NCBI RefSeq assembly: GCF_003014755.1
Contig: NZ_PYAW01000005.1
Span: 338,320-402,319, forward strand
DNA from: Chitinophaga niastensis
GTDB lineage: Bacteria; Bacteroidota; Bacteroidia; Chitinophagales; Chitinophagaceae
Length of the DNA: 64,000 nt
Reading direction: 5' to 3'
Part shown: positions 25,695 to 35,482 of the stretch, one piece after another
How the letters are laid out: every line of letters begins with the position of its first letter
Numbering within the stretch: the first letter of the stretch is position 1
Translations under genes and position numbers: made by a program
Notes under the pieces: model-generated
What the model saw: the letters and a program-made list of their open reading frames with translations, nothing else
Database searches by the model: none
What the model was told of the DNA's origin: nothing

Positions 25695-26669
25695 ATGACT
25701 AGCATTCAATTTCCGCGGATCAGGTATCCCTTTCCCTCCCGTATTAACCAACGTGTGCAGGAAGCACATTTGCATGTTACTGATTGGGTAAAGTCTTACG
25801 GATTACTCTCTACAGAAAAAGCATTGGCCCGTTTCGGGAAAGCCCGTTTTGCCTGGCTGGTAGCCAGAGCTTATCCGGAGGCTACTTTAGAAGATCTCTA
25901 CCTGATAACCGATTTTAACGCATGGCTGTTTATCCTCGATGACCATTGCGACGAGGCCGAAGTCGGTAAAAAATCTGATTACCTGAGAAGCGTTATGGCA
26001 GGACTGATGGATGTGCTGCAAAATAACAAACAGGTGACACTTGCTACAGCAGGCCCTATACCAGCTGCTTTGAGCAATATGTGGGAACGTATGCGGGCCA
26101 TTGCCACACCCGCCTGGCGTTTACGCTTTATACGCAGCATGGAAGATTATTTTTCCGGTTGCATATGGGAAGCAGAAAATCGTGAAGCCGGCATCGTACC
26201 TGGTGTAGATGATTACATACGTATGCGGCTATTTACCGGTGCCGTTTTACCAGATGTAATATTGATCGATATTATCGAAAAAATTTATCTGCCAGAATCT
26301 TTATTACAACACGCTTTGCTGCAACGAATGGTACTGGCTGCCAGCAATATTATATGTTGGGCCAATGACATGTTTTCCTTTGGTAAAGAATCCAAGCAGG
26401 GCGATGTACATAACCTGGTGCTGGTATTACAACATGCCAACCAATCTACCCTGCAACAGGCTTTAGATGAGGCTGCCCGCATGCATAATGAAGAAGTAGC
26501 CATTTTTGCTACCCTGGAAAAATTGCTGCCGTTCCGGGGCGATGAAACAGATGCTGAATTGCTGCGTTACGTATCAATTTTACGCGCCTGGATTGCCGGT
26601 AATTTTGAATGGAGTTTGAATGATACAGGAAGGTATGGTGCAGCGATTAAAAAAGCGGTTACCGCATAA
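25695..26669 (+). CDS. Class I terpene synthase
   Basis: This 324-residue bacterial terpene cyclase ionises a prenyl diphosphate and cyclises it. All diagnostic motifs are intact: the aspartate-rich LDDHCDE at 81-87, the pyrophosphate-sensor arginine R178 exactly 46 residues before the NSE triad, the NSE triad NDMFSFGKE (N224, S228, E232), and a C-terminal GRYG. There is no prenyltransferase domain. Size fits sesquiterpene and some diterpene synthases; the product cannot be read from sequence. No prenyl diphosphate synthase or P450 lies next to it, so FPP or GGPP must come from elsewhere. Confidence 0.93.
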   Translation: MTSIQFPRIRYPFPSRINQRVQEAHLHVTDWVKSYGLLSTEKALARFGKARFAWLVARAYPEATLEDLYLITDFNAWLFILDDHCDEAEVGKKSDYLRSVMAGLMDVLQNNKQVTLATAGPIPAALSNMWERMRAIATPAWRLRFIRSMEDYFSGCIWEAENREAGIVPGVDDYIRMRLFTGAVLPDVILIDIIEKIYLPESLLQHALLQRMVLAASNIICWANDMFSFGKESKQGDVHNLVLVLQHANQSTLQQALDEAARMHNEEVAIFATLEKLLPFRGDETDAELLRYVSILRAWIAGNFEWSLNDTGRYGAAIKKAVTA

Positions 26670-26673
26670 AAGG

Positions 26674-26714
26674 AAGGCCTTCTGCCTTTACCACAGACGG
26701 AGGCAGAAGGCCTT
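26674..26714. terminator. Bidirectional terminator between terpene synthase and DUF2157 gene
   Basis: A perfect 14-bp inverted repeat (AAGGCCTTCTGCCT at 26674-26687 and its complement at 26701-26714) lies between two convergent genes and reaches the last base of the minus-strand stop codon. The outer word AAGGCCTTC recurs at the ends of the long inverted repeats at 43936, 47134, 49414 and 49622. Confidence 0.7.
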
Positions 26715-27740
26715 TACCCTTGTTTTCTTCGTTGCTCTATGAGCCGGCCTACCCACCAGAATGATAATGCAAGCACACCAAAGAAAATACCTTTATTGGT
26801 ATGATCCCACAGGTATTCAAAGTAACGGGTATACAGGTCCAGCAGGAGGAAAATAACACCGAGATCACGCAGCAGATTATCTTTTATGCGGATACCCAGC
26901 AAGAGTATCCCGATGCACTGTGCCGTGTAGAAAATAACCCATTGCAGCAAATGTACCTGCCGCAAGTCCTGCCATTCCTGCCAGGTGCCGCAGTTACCAA
27001 AAATAGAAATCAGCCAGCCGGAAATAATGAACAACAGCCAGCCACCGTTCCAGGTAACATTTTTGATGAACGGGGAGCCAGCGCAGTCCCCATGCCAGCA
27101 ACACCAGCACGGCACCTAATAATGCCATACGGCAGGGCAGGTTCATGCCCAGGAACAGGGAGGCATCATTTGTAAGGTAGTAGGTAAGTTTTATGTATGC
27201 AGGTATCAGGCATAGCAGCATGGAAAGCCATAGCAGCCGGGAATGAAGGGTAGCACCCAATATGCCGTAACAACAGGTGGCCAGCAACCAGAAAGCGCCA
27301 TAGTTGCCCTCCAGATAATTCACACTCTTGCCAAGGTATACAACGCTCACGCCTATACTAAGAACCGGCAGCAGCCAGAATAATTCCCGGTTAAATGAAA
27401 ATAACGGCTGATGTTTATTGCGCCGCCAGCCCTGGTAGCAAAGAAAAACAGTGAGACCCGCAAATAACAGGGCAATCACGCTATCGGTCAGCGAAAACTT
27501 TTTGCGGATGATCTCTATCCATTTTTCGTCCAGCACCAATGAGCCAAAGGCCATCAGCGCACAGGAAATCGCTGCAATAAAAATGTAAAGGGTAATGGTT
27601 TGCCAGTCGGTGTTATTAATGGAGTAACTTTTATGTAAATTATCTGCCTGCTCTTTACTAATGAGCTTTTCCTGCTGCCAGACATGGATGGCTTTATTAA
27701 GTAACTGGGCTTCTCTTTTATCTACTTCTAACATGGGCAT
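26714..27740 (-). pseudogene. DUF2157-like membrane protein, split by a frameshift
   Basis: Two overlapping minus-strand frames make one protein of about 342 residues. The first (27740 down to about 27075) has a soluble helical head (LLNKAIHVWQQEKLISKEQADNLH) and several hydrophobic helices. The second (about 27072 down to 26714) carries the remaining helices (NGGWLLFIISGWLISIFG, FFGVALAL-type segments). They join cleanly as RWLP-FIKNVTW if one base is removed from the G run at 27072-27075 (CCCC on the coding strand). The head and helix pattern fit the DUF2157 family. The shift may be a real mutation or a sequencing error in a homopolymer; without it the first frame stops at 26994. Function is unknown. 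Confidence 0.7.
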
Positions 27741-27745
27741 CCTTT

Positions 27746-28453
27746 TCAGCTGTTATCGCCTTTGTGTACAAGACGGAGGGTATTACGTTTTTTAATTCTT
27801 AAACGGAAATAGTTGAATAGCATCAGGGCCGGTACACTGAAATAACTCAAACGTTGATACATCAGGTTTTCCGGGAACTTGAAATACACCAGGGCAATAC
27901 ACGTAAATCCGGTAGCCATGGAGAGAAAGTTATATTTAAAACGCTGATACAATAATTCTTTTTCGGTATGATGCCCGGGAATAGTAATAGCGGGATTTTT
28001 TTGGAAGATATAATAGCTGATCCAGAACAGTCCTGCCAGGCAGCCCGTGATATTACACAGATAAATAAACAGCGGCAGCATAAAATGCACCGACATTTGC
28101 AGCAAGGCAGAAGTAGAAAAAGGAAAGCACACAATAAAAAACAATAAGAAAAGATTACGTCTTATCAATCCTTCGTTGTAATTTTGAAGAAAGCGGCATA
28201 ATTGTAAGTGCCGGGCCCAAAAATTCCCAATAAATATGAAGCTCACCATGAAAGCAAAAAATTCGTTCATGAGTGGCTTGAAAAGTGCAGGATAATCACT
28301 GGTAGGCGTATTCTCAGGAATATGTGGCAGTTTGATTTCAATAATCAGTAAAGTAATGGCTATAGCGAACACCGCATCGCTGAAGAGAATTAATCGCTCC
28401 AGCTCAAACTCACGATGAAACGGTTTGGGTTCCTTGATAACAGACATAGACAT
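27746..28453 (-). CDS. TMEM175-family (DUF1211) potassium channel-like protein
   Basis: This 235-residue membrane protein opens with the family signature R-LILFSDAVFAIAITLLIIEIKLP (R20, FSD at 24-26), which lines the pore of bacterial TMEM175 potassium channels. About six hydrophobic helices follow, and the C-terminus is basic. Bacterial members have one six-helix repeat and form tetramers; this length fits. Its stop is 5 bp from the start of the DUF2157-like gene, so both are probably co-transcribed. An internal ATG at 28447 is a possible start. Confidence 0.88.
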   Translation of the reverse strand: MSMSVIKEPKPFHREFELERLILFSDAVFAIAITLLIIEIKLPHIPENTPTSDYPALFKPLMNEFFAFMVSFIFIGNFWARHLQLCRFLQNYNEGLIRRNLFLLFFIVCFPFSTSALLQMSVHFMLPLFIYLCNITGCLAGLFWISYYIFQKNPAITIPGHHTEKELLYQRFKYNFLSMATGFTCIALVYFKFPENLMYQRLSYFSVPALMLFNYFRLRIKKRNTLRLVHKGDNS

Positions 28454-28493
28454 AGTAAAAACGATAGCTTTTGAAGCAATATACGAAAAGCAG

Positions 28494-28596
28494 TTAGCTT
28501 TTAGCGATTAGCAGTTAGCCCTTAGCGGATAATATCATATCAATATCCTGTTTTATCCGCTAAGGGCTAACTGCTAATCGCCAATAGCTAAAAGCT
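28494..28596. repeat. Inverted repeat built of TTAGC words in 7-nt phase
   Basis: TTAGC starts at 28494, 28501, 28508, 28515 and 28522, exactly 7 nt apart. The complement of this block returns at 28553-28596 with a 5-nt insertion (CAATA), forming a hairpin of about 37 bp. It lies between divergently transcribed genes, so a plain terminator role is unlikely. Confidence 0.85.
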
Positions 28597-28665
28597 CACC
28601 ACAACCTTTTTACCACTTTGTTGTTAAGTACTTATCAATCATCATATACTTTCAAAGTAATAAGT

Positions 28666-30012
28666 ATGCGTTGTCGTCAGATCCTATTTACATTTCTTTT
28701 ATTGTCAGGAATACCAGCAGTTTACGGGCAAGTGGATACAACGCAGCCCGGATCTTATGCCTTTAACCTGACCGATTGCATACAATACGGATTGGCCCAT
28801 CATCACGATGTTGTAAATGCACGGCTCGATATTAATTTTTCACAGGAACAAATCAAAGAAGCCACTGGTAAACTCTTGCCACATGCGGATGTGAATGCGA
28901 GTTTTACAGATAATCTGAAACTGGCCACCTCCCTGATCCCGGATATTGCCAATGGTAACTATGATAAAAAGATCCCTGTGCAATTTGGTACCCGCTTCGC
29001 ATCTGCGGTTACGGGTACGGTTAACCAGGCCATCTTCAATAGTGATTATTTCCTCGGATTAAAAGCCTCCAGGGTATACGGTGGACTGGCACAAAAGTCC
29101 TATACCCGCACAGCTATTGATACCCGCGTGGCTATCAGCAAAGCCTATTATGCAGTACTGGCCAGTGAAGAGAATATCCGGCTGGCAAAATCCAATATGG
29201 CCCAGCTAAATAAAACATTATCAGACACCAAATCCAGGTACGACGCCGGTGTGTCGGAAAGAGTAGATGTAGACAGGATCCAGGTATCCTATAACAATAT
29301 TGTAACAGACATTGAAAATCAGATCAGGATACTCGTATATACGGTGCAGTTATTAAAGTTTCAGATGGGCATGCCCCAGGAAAGTAAGCTGGAACTGACA
29401 CAAACGGTAAAGGACCTGAATGCGGAATCTTTTGTCACAGATACGATCGACTACCAGGTGCAGGACCGCGTTGAATATAGTATCCAGTCTACCCAGATTG
29501 CCCTGGATGAACTGCGCTTAAAAAGTAAAAAGATGGCTTATCTGCCATCTTTAAATGCTTATGTGAATTATGGATTTAACTATTTCTCTACCACATTCGG
29601 GAGTCTTTATAAAACCGGCTTCGGCGCTTCTGCATTAGGACTTACACTGGCCTGGCCTATTTTCACCGGTACCGAAAGGTTACACCAAATCAGGGAGAAC
29701 AAGATTACTTTAGAAAAATCACACAATGATCTGGGATACCTGTCGCAACAAATCAAACTCGAAGTGTCTAATGCCAATACCCAGTATCAGAACTATAAAG
29801 CGCAGTTTGTAACACAGAAAACAAATATGGAACTCACCCAGGGCATATACGACCGTATTGTGCTCAAATTTGGACAGGGCGTTGCTACCAGTTTGGATGT
29901 TACTGCTGCGGAAAGTGATCTGAAACAAGCACAGGTGACTTACGTACAGGCACTGTTGAATACCCTGATCAGTAAAACAGACCTGGACAAAGCCATGGGC
30001 AAGATTAAATAG
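28666..30012 (+). CDS. TolC-family outer-membrane efflux protein
   Basis: This 448-residue outer-membrane channel of a tripartite pump has a signal peptide (MRCRQILFTFLLLSGIPAVYGQ). It has two copies of the OEP helical hairpin, the first around ARLDINFSQEQIKEATGKLLPHADV and the second around ENKITLEKSHNDLGYLSQQIKLEVSNA. The ATG at 28666 is preferred to an upstream TTG at 28618 because it places the signal peptide first. The next two genes encode the adaptor and the RND pump, so it is the first gene of the efflux operon. Substrates are unknown. Confidence 0.92.
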   Translation: MRCRQILFTFLLLSGIPAVYGQVDTTQPGSYAFNLTDCIQYGLAHHHDVVNARLDINFSQEQIKEATGKLLPHADVNASFTDNLKLATSLIPDIANGNYDKKIPVQFGTRFASAVTGTVNQAIFNSDYFLGLKASRVYGGLAQKSYTRTAIDTRVAISKAYYAVLASEENIRLAKSNMAQLNKTLSDTKSRYDAGVSERVDVDRIQVSYNNIVTDIENQIRILVYTVQLLKFQMGMPQESKLELTQTVKDLNAESFVTDTIDYQVQDRVEYSIQSTQIALDELRLKSKKMAYLPSLNAYVNYGFNYFSTTFGSLYKTGFGASALGLTLAWPIFTGTERLHQIRENKITLEKSHNDLGYLSQQIKLEVSNANTQYQNYKAQFVTQKTNMELTQGIYDRIVLKFGQGVATSLDVTAAESDLKQAQVTYVQALLNTLISKTDLDKAMGKIK

Positions 30013-30020
30013 GTGAGCAG

Positions 30021-30095
30021 TTAGCGCTTAGCAGTTAGCTTTTAGTAAACCGCGTCAAGCAATCGCTTTAAATTGTAATTCGTAATTCGCAATTA
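30021..30095. repeat. TTAGC and GTAATTC 7-nt phased word arrays between tolC-like and adaptor genes
   Basis: TTAGC/TTAGT words start at 30021, 30028, 30035 and 30042. A second array follows: GTAATTC at 30075 and 30082, then GCAATTA at 30089, again 7 nt apart. It ends 9 bases before the adaptor ATG. The same two word families occur at 28494, 39414 and 45317. Confidence 0.7.
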
Positions 30096-30104
30096 ATTTT
30101 TCAT

Positions 30105-31229
30105 ATGCATCTAAAAAATTACAAGCGGACCTTTTATGTGGCAGGTGTAATACTGTGCGGGGCCTGTGGCAACAGTAAGCAACAACATGCAGGCATGATG
30201 GGAAAAATGAAGGCTACAGTAACAGTTGCTGAAATAATACCCACTTCCTATACTGTACTGGAGAAATTCCCTGCTGTACTGACGGCACATGATGTTGTAG
30301 CAGTGCGTTCAGATGTGACGGGCTATCTCGAAGCTATTAAAGTGAAAGATGGAAGCAACGTCAGCAAAGGACAAGCGTTGTATGAGATAGATAAAAGCCG
30401 TTACGCTGCTACATACGGACAGGTGGCCGCTACGCAGCAGCAGGCAGAAGCAGACCTGGCCCAAAAGCAACGGGACTATGAAAGGTATAAGAGTTTGCTG
30501 GACCATGATGCCATTTCCAAACAAACAGTAGATCAGGCCAATACAGCAGTGTTAACCGCCAAAGCCAATGTGGCCGCAGCTAAAGCATCAGTAGCAAAGG
30601 CGGGTACCGATGTGAACCATGCGATTTTACGTGCACCCGTTACCGGTAAAATCGGGATCGTACAAATCAAAGTAGGTGATATTGTGAATGCCGGACAAAC
30701 ACTCATTAATACAATTGTGAATGAACATCCCATGTTCGCAGACTTTGACGTGCCACAGGCCCGTTTACCGGATTTTATCAGAATAGAAAAGGGTCAGGGA
30801 GACCAGAAATTTTTTATTCAGTTTGGTAACGGAGAACGTTATGGAGAAGAAGGGAAGATCTTTACCATCAATAATATAGTAGATGCACAAACCGGTACTG
30901 TCCGGGTACGGCTCGTTTTTCAGAATAAAACAGATATGCTGAAATCAGGTATGAGCTGCATCATTGTAATGCAATATGCTACACCAGCTACACAGATAGC
31001 CATCCCCGCCAAAGCTATTATTCAAAATTTATCTGAAACCAGTGTATATACACTTACCAAAGATAATGTGGTGAAACCGCAGGACATTGTTCCCGGGGCT
31101 GTTACCGATACAATGCTGCTGGTAAATAGCGGCCTCAATGCCGGTGATAGGGTAGTAGTAGAAGGCATACAAAAAGCAAAACCAGGAGATACAGTGAATG
31201 TGGCCGGAGCAGCTGCAGGCAAACATTAA
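30105..31229 (+). CDS. RND efflux periplasmic adaptor (membrane fusion protein), probable lipoprotein
   Basis: This 374-residue adaptor links the RND pump to the TolC channel. Order: an N-terminal lipoprotein-like signal (VAGVILCGACGNS, likely acylated C21), a lipoyl half-motif (SDVTGYLEAIKVKDGSNVSKGQALYEID), a coiled-coil hairpin at about 105-170 (AATQQQAEADLAQKQRDYERYKSLL), the second lipoyl half (LRAPVTGKIGIVQIKVGDIVNAGQ), a beta-barrel domain and a membrane-proximal domain. Family is HlyD_D23/AcrA-like. It precedes the pump gene by 20 bp. Confidence 0.92.
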   Translation: MHLKNYKRTFYVAGVILCGACGNSKQQHAGMMGKMKATVTVAEIIPTSYTVLEKFPAVLTAHDVVAVRSDVTGYLEAIKVKDGSNVSKGQALYEIDKSRYAATYGQVAATQQQAEADLAQKQRDYERYKSLLDHDAISKQTVDQANTAVLTAKANVAAAKASVAKAGTDVNHAILRAPVTGKIGIVQIKVGDIVNAGQTLINTIVNEHPMFADFDVPQARLPDFIRIEKGQGDQKFFIQFGNGERYGEEGKIFTINNIVDAQTGTVRVRLVFQNKTDMLKSGMSCIIVMQYATPATQIAIPAKAIIQNLSETSVYTLTKDNVVKPQDIVPGAVTDTMLLVNSGLNAGDRVVVEGIQKAKPGDTVNVAGAAAGKH

Positions 31230-31249
31230 TACTAAATCACTATCACAGT

Positions 31250-34200
31250 ATGATCTCAAAAACATTTATAGAGCGCAAGAATACTACGATCGTAATTGCT
31301 ATCATCATTGTGATTGTAGGGCTCATTTGTATGATTAACCTGCCCATTGCCCAGTTACCCGATATAGCACCGCCGGTAACAGATGTAAGGGCCAGCTATG
31401 TGGGCGCCAACTCCACTACGGTAGAAGAAACAGTCACCACACCTATAGAAAATCAGGTAAACGGTACCCCCGGTGCCATGTATATACAGTCTGTAAGTGC
31501 CAACGATGGCTCTATGGGCATCACAGTCACTTTTAAGCTGGGTACCAACCCCGATATTGCTACGCTCGATGTGCAGAACCGTGTAAGCCTGGCGTTGCCG
31601 AGTACACCGGACGAAGTACGTCGTGTAGGCGTTACCGTTAAGAAGCGTTCCAACGACATGTTAATGGTAATTGCACTGAACTCACCCAAAGGAAAACATA
31701 CCCGTGAGTTCCTGGACAACTACATGAATATATTCCTTAAACCCGAGCTGGCACGTATTTCCGGGGTAGGGGACGTAAATGCTTTTTCGCAGGATTACAG
31801 TATGCGTATCTGGCTGAATCCTGATAAGATGGCTTCATTGGGACTTACGGCCGGAGATATTGCGCGGGCTATTACAGAGCAGAACCAACAGGTGCCTGCC
31901 GGTAGCGTTGGAGCACCGCCCATGGCCAGCTCACAGGCATTTGAATATACCGTAAGCGTAAGGGGCCGGTTGGCTACCTCCGAAGAATTTGGTAACGTGG
32001 TGGTGGCTACCAGCAAAAACGGGAGCCTGGTACGCCTGCGGGATGTGGCACGTATCACCCTCGGCTCATTTACCTACGCCATTGAAGCAAAAGCAGATGG
32101 TAAAACAGGTAGCGGGATGGCTATCTACCTCTCACCCGGCGCCAACGCACTGGATGTAAATGACCTGGTAATTGCTAAAATGAATCTGCTGGCAAAATCT
32201 TTTCCGGAAGATGTAAACTGGCTGATACCATTTGAAACCACTTCTTTCGTAAAGATTTCTATCAAAGAAGTAATTCAAACCTTTATAGAAGCGCTGATAC
32301 TGGTAGTGATTGTAGTATTTGTGTTCCTCCAGAACTGGCGGGCCACACTCATTCCTATATTGGTTATTCCCATTTCACTGATAGGTACTTTTATCTTCTT
32401 TCAGCTACTGGGATTTTCTATCAATACCCTTACGCTGTTTGGTTTTGTACTCGCTATCGGTATTGTGGTGGATGATGCTATAGTGGTGGTGGAGGCGGTA
32501 CAGCATCATATTGATGCGGATTTGATGTCCCCGCGGGAAGCTACCTACAAAGCCATGTCGGAAGTGCAGGGACCGGTAATTGCTATTGCCCTCATACTGG
32601 CGGCGGTGTTTGTGCCGGTAGCATTTATTCCGGGTGTAAGCGGACGACTCTATCAACAGTTCGCTTTAACCATTGCGATCTCTGTATTGATATCTGCTTT
32701 CCTGGCACTAACGTTTACGCCTGCACTGACCGCCATTTTATTGCGGCCTGCACATCTTTCTAAAAAATCTCATGGACTCAATAAAATCTTTTTCAAATTC
32801 AATGAATGGTTTGCCAGGGTAACCAACCGCTATGGAAGAGGAGTTATGTTTGCTGTTCGTAAAACGCCGGTGGTATTGGTGCTCCTGGGAATCATTTTCG
32901 TAGTGGCCTTTTATCTGTTTAAGAAAACCCCTACTACTTTTGTACCCCAGGAAGATATGGGTGCCTTATTCATAGCACTGGAGCTGCCGGAAGCATCTTC
33001 CACTGAAAGAACCAGAGAGGTGGTGGCAGAGATCAGCGATATTTTATTGAAAGATAGTGCAGTCATACATTTCTTCGGCATCACCGGTATTAACTTTGTG
33101 GCAAACGCTACAAAACCTAATTCAGGAACTTTTTTTGTAAGTCTCAAGCCGTGGGATGAACGCTTATTGCACGGAGACAATATCAATACGGTGCTTGGGC
33201 GTATACAAGGGGCTACCAGCCATATTATCGGAGCCAATATTATTTGTATCCCTGCACCTACACTGCGTGGACTAGGTACCTCGGGTGGTTTCTCGTTTAT
33301 CCTGGAGCAAAAAAGTAATCCGGATATACAGCAGTTTCTGCAGGTAATGGGACAGTTCCTCCAGGCCGCCAATCAACGGCCGGAAATAGCCAGGGCATAT
33401 GCCTTCTTCAGTGCCAATACCCCACAATTCAATGTGGAGGTAGACCGTGATAAATGTAAACAACTCGGTGTAGCCGTAAGCGATGTATTCAACGCACTAC
33501 AAACTTTCCTCGGCGGCCTGTATGTCAATGATTTTACTAAGTTCAGCCGCAGCTTCCGCGTGGTGTTGCAGGCAGATTCTTTATACCGTACCAGCATTAA
33601 TAACCTGAACACATATTATGTCAGGAATGCTACCGGGAGTATGGTGCCACTCAGCGCGCTCATTACCACTAAAAAGACCGCCGGTGCACCGGTAATCAAT
33701 CACTTTAACCTGTATCGTTCAGTAGAAATTGATGGAGATAGTAAGACGGGATATAGCAGTGGAGATGCCATTAGTGCACTGAAAGAAGTCGCCGCCAATG
33801 TACTCCCCGAAAACTTTGGTTACGAATGGGCCAATGTGTCGTTGCAGGAAATTCAGGCAGGTAACAGTAGTGTACTGATCTTTGCTTTATCTATTTTGTT
33901 TGTATTCCTCCTGCTCACCGCCTTATACGAAAGTTGGTCGGTGCCGTTCTCCGTACTGCTGGCGGTACCAATCGCCTTATTTGGTTCTATCCTGGCATTA
34001 ACATTAACAAAACAAGCGAATAGCGTATACTCACAGATCGGTTTAATAACCCTGATCGGGCTGGCGGCTAAAAATGCCATCCTGATCGTGGAATTCTGCA
34101 AAGAGCGTGTAGACAGAGGTATGCCACTCCTGGACGCTACGCTGGAAGCAGTGAAACTGCGTTTGCGACCCATTCTCATGACTTCTTTTGCATTTATACT

Positions 34201-34423
34201 GGGGGTAATGCCACTATGCCTGGCAAAAGGGGCAGGTGCGGCCTCCCGTGTTAATATAGGTTTTACCGTAGTAGGGGGGATGCTGGCAGCTACAATGCTG
34301 GGCATTTTCTCAGTGCCTGTATTATATGTGCTCATCACAAAAATGTCTTACGGTAAAAAGAAACTGGCCGATCTGGAAGCACATGGTAATGAGGACAAGA
34401 AACCACATGGTCTGGGAGAATAA
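31250..34423 (+). CDS. RND multidrug efflux pump, HAE1/AcrB type
   Basis: This 1057-residue proton-driven transporter has the normal AcrB length and twelve predicted helices. It shows the N-terminal NLPIAQLPDIAPP motif, the paired aspartates of the proton relay in TM4 (GIVVDDAIVVVE), and the TM10 lysine in GLAAKNAILIVEF. The periplasmic porter domain contains the expected AGSVGAPP loop. With the upstream TolC and adaptor genes it forms a full tripartite pump. Likely substrates are amphiphilic drugs or detergents by family, not by direct evidence. Confidence 0.95.
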   Translation: MISKTFIERKNTTIVIAIIIVIVGLICMINLPIAQLPDIAPPVTDVRASYVGANSTTVEETVTTPIENQVNGTPGAMYIQSVSANDGSMGITVTFKLGTNPDIATLDVQNRVSLALPSTPDEVRRVGVTVKKRSNDMLMVIALNSPKGKHTREFLDNYMNIFLKPELARISGVGDVNAFSQDYSMRIWLNPDKMASLGLTAGDIARAITEQNQQVPAGSVGAPPMASSQAFEYTVSVRGRLATSEEFGNVVVATSKNGSLVRLRDVARITLGSFTYAIEAKADGKTGSGMAIYLSPGANALDVNDLVIAKMNLLAKSFPEDVNWLIPFETTSFVKISIKEVIQTFIEALILVVIVVFVFLQNWRATLIPILVIPISLIGTFIFFQLLGFSINTLTLFGFVLAIGIVVDDAIVVVEAVQHHIDADLMSPREATYKAMSEVQGPVIAIALILAAVFVPVAFIPGVSGRLYQQFALTIAISVLISAFLALTFTPALTAILLRPAHLSKKSHGLNKIFFKFNEWFARVTNRYGRGVMFAVRKTPVVLVLLGIIFVVAFYLFKKTPTTFVPQEDMGALFIALELPEASSTERTREVVAEISDILLKDSAVIHFFGITGINFVANATKPNSGTFFVSLKPWDERLLHGDNINTVLGRIQGATSHIIGANIICIPAPTLRGLGTSGGFSFILEQKSNPDIQQFLQVMGQFLQAANQRPEIARAYAFFSANTPQFNVEVDRDKCKQLGVAVSDVFNALQTFLGGLYVNDFTKFSRSFRVVLQADSLYRTSINNLNTYYVRNATGSMVPLSALITTKKTAGAPVINHFNLYRSVEIDGDSKTGYSSGDAISALKEVAANVLPENFGYEWANVSLQEIQAGNSSVLIFALSILFVFLLLTALYESWSVPFSVLLAVPIALFGSILALTLTKQANSVYSQIGLITLIGLAAKNAILIVEFCKERVDRGMPLLDATLEAVKLRLRPILMTSFAFILGVMPLCLAKGAGAASRVNIGFTVVGGMLAATMLGIFSVPVLYVLITKMSYGKKKLADLEAHGNEDKKPHGLGE

Positions 34424-34439
34424 CCTAACTTCATTACCC

Positions 34440-35192
34440 ATGAAAAATACGGAACGCTTCAGCAGCCGCGTAGACAACTATGTAAAATACAGGCCACATT
34501 ATCCTGCGGCCATCATTCCTTTCCTGCAACAGGAAGCCGGATTGTCGCACCACACAGTGGTTGCCGATATCGGCGCAGGTACGGGCATCTCTGCACAACC
34601 TTTCCTGGATAATGGCAACAAAGTATTTGCTGTTGAACCCAACAGGGAAATGAGGGAGATGTCTGAAAAATTACTGCAGCGCTATCCTGGCTACACTGCT
34701 ATAACGGGTACGGCTGAACGTACCACTTTACCCGATGCTTCTATTGATCTGATCGTTGCCGGCACCGCCTTTCACTGGTTTGAGCAAAGTGCAACCAGGA
34801 AAGAGTTTCAGCGGATTGCCAGTAAAGATGCCTATGTGGTACTGATGTGGAATGTAAGGCAAACGGCATTGCCTTTTGAAAAGGGATATGATAAATTACT
34901 GCATCAATTTGGTACCGATTATAAAGACATGCAACATAGAAACGTAGGGGCGTCACAGTTAGCTACTTTTTTTACACAAGGCACCTTCAAAGAGAAAGCC
35001 TTCAGCAACGCACAAATCTTTGATTTCGCCGCACTAAAAGGCAGATTACTTTCTTCTTCTTACATACCCGAAAAGGAACATCCTTCTTACGACACTATGA
35101 TGAAGGCTTTGGAAGAGTTATTTCAAAGATACCAGGAGCAGGGAATGGTGAAATTTCATTATGAAACGATGTTGTATACGGGGAAAATCTGA
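34440..35192 (+). CDS. Class I SAM-dependent methyltransferase
   Basis: This 250-residue protein has a Rossmann-type methyltransferase fold: motif I VADIGAGTGISAQPFL, motif II acidic VFAVEPNREM, and motif IV DLIVAGTAFHWF. The F-H-W-F pattern after motif IV is typical of the Methyltransf_11 group. The frame opens at 34326 inside the RND gene, but ATG at 34440, 16 bp after the RND stop, gives a domain-length protein. It is probably the last gene of the efflux operon; it could modify a pump substrate, but this is not shown. Its stop codon lies inside the left arm of a long inverted repeat. Confidence 0.87.
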   Translation: MKNTERFSSRVDNYVKYRPHYPAAIIPFLQQEAGLSHHTVVADIGAGTGISAQPFLDNGNKVFAVEPNREMREMSEKLLQRYPGYTAITGTAERTTLPDASIDLIVAGTAFHWFEQSATRKEFQRIASKDAYVVLMWNVRQTALPFEKGYDKLLHQFGTDYKDMQHRNVGASQLATFFTQGTFKEKAFSNAQIFDFAALKGRLLSSSYIPEKEHPSYDTMMKALEELFQRYQEQGMVKFHYETMLYTGKI

Positions 35193-35458
35193 ACTGTGAT
35201 TTTTATGATTAGCGTGATTATCCTGATTAGCGAAGATTTTAGCGGATATTGTCTGAACCAGGATTTTTAGGATTGAATGGATTACCCTGATGGATGTTAT
35301 GTTATTTGATTTGGAAAATATACGCGTATATCTTCACTATAATCTTCGGCACCCATCAGGGTAATCCATTCAATCCTAAAAATCCTGGTTCAGACAATAT
35401 CCGCTAAAATCTTCGCTAATCAGGATAATCACACTAATCATAAAAATCACAGTTCAGA
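35188..35458. repeat. 271-bp long inverted repeat with 106-bp arms
   Basis: The arms 35188-35293 and 35353-35458 are complementary over 106 bp with a single mismatch. The 59-nt loop contains ATATACGCGTATAT, itself a palindrome. GAT words start at 35198, 35207, 35216 and 35225 and again at 35262, 35271, 35280 and 35289, 9 nt apart. The left arm covers the stop of the methyltransferase gene; the right arm ends 25 bp before the stop of the convergent dehydrogenase gene. Confidence 0.95.
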
Positions 35459-35482
35459 CATTTTCATTTAATCATAAAACCC

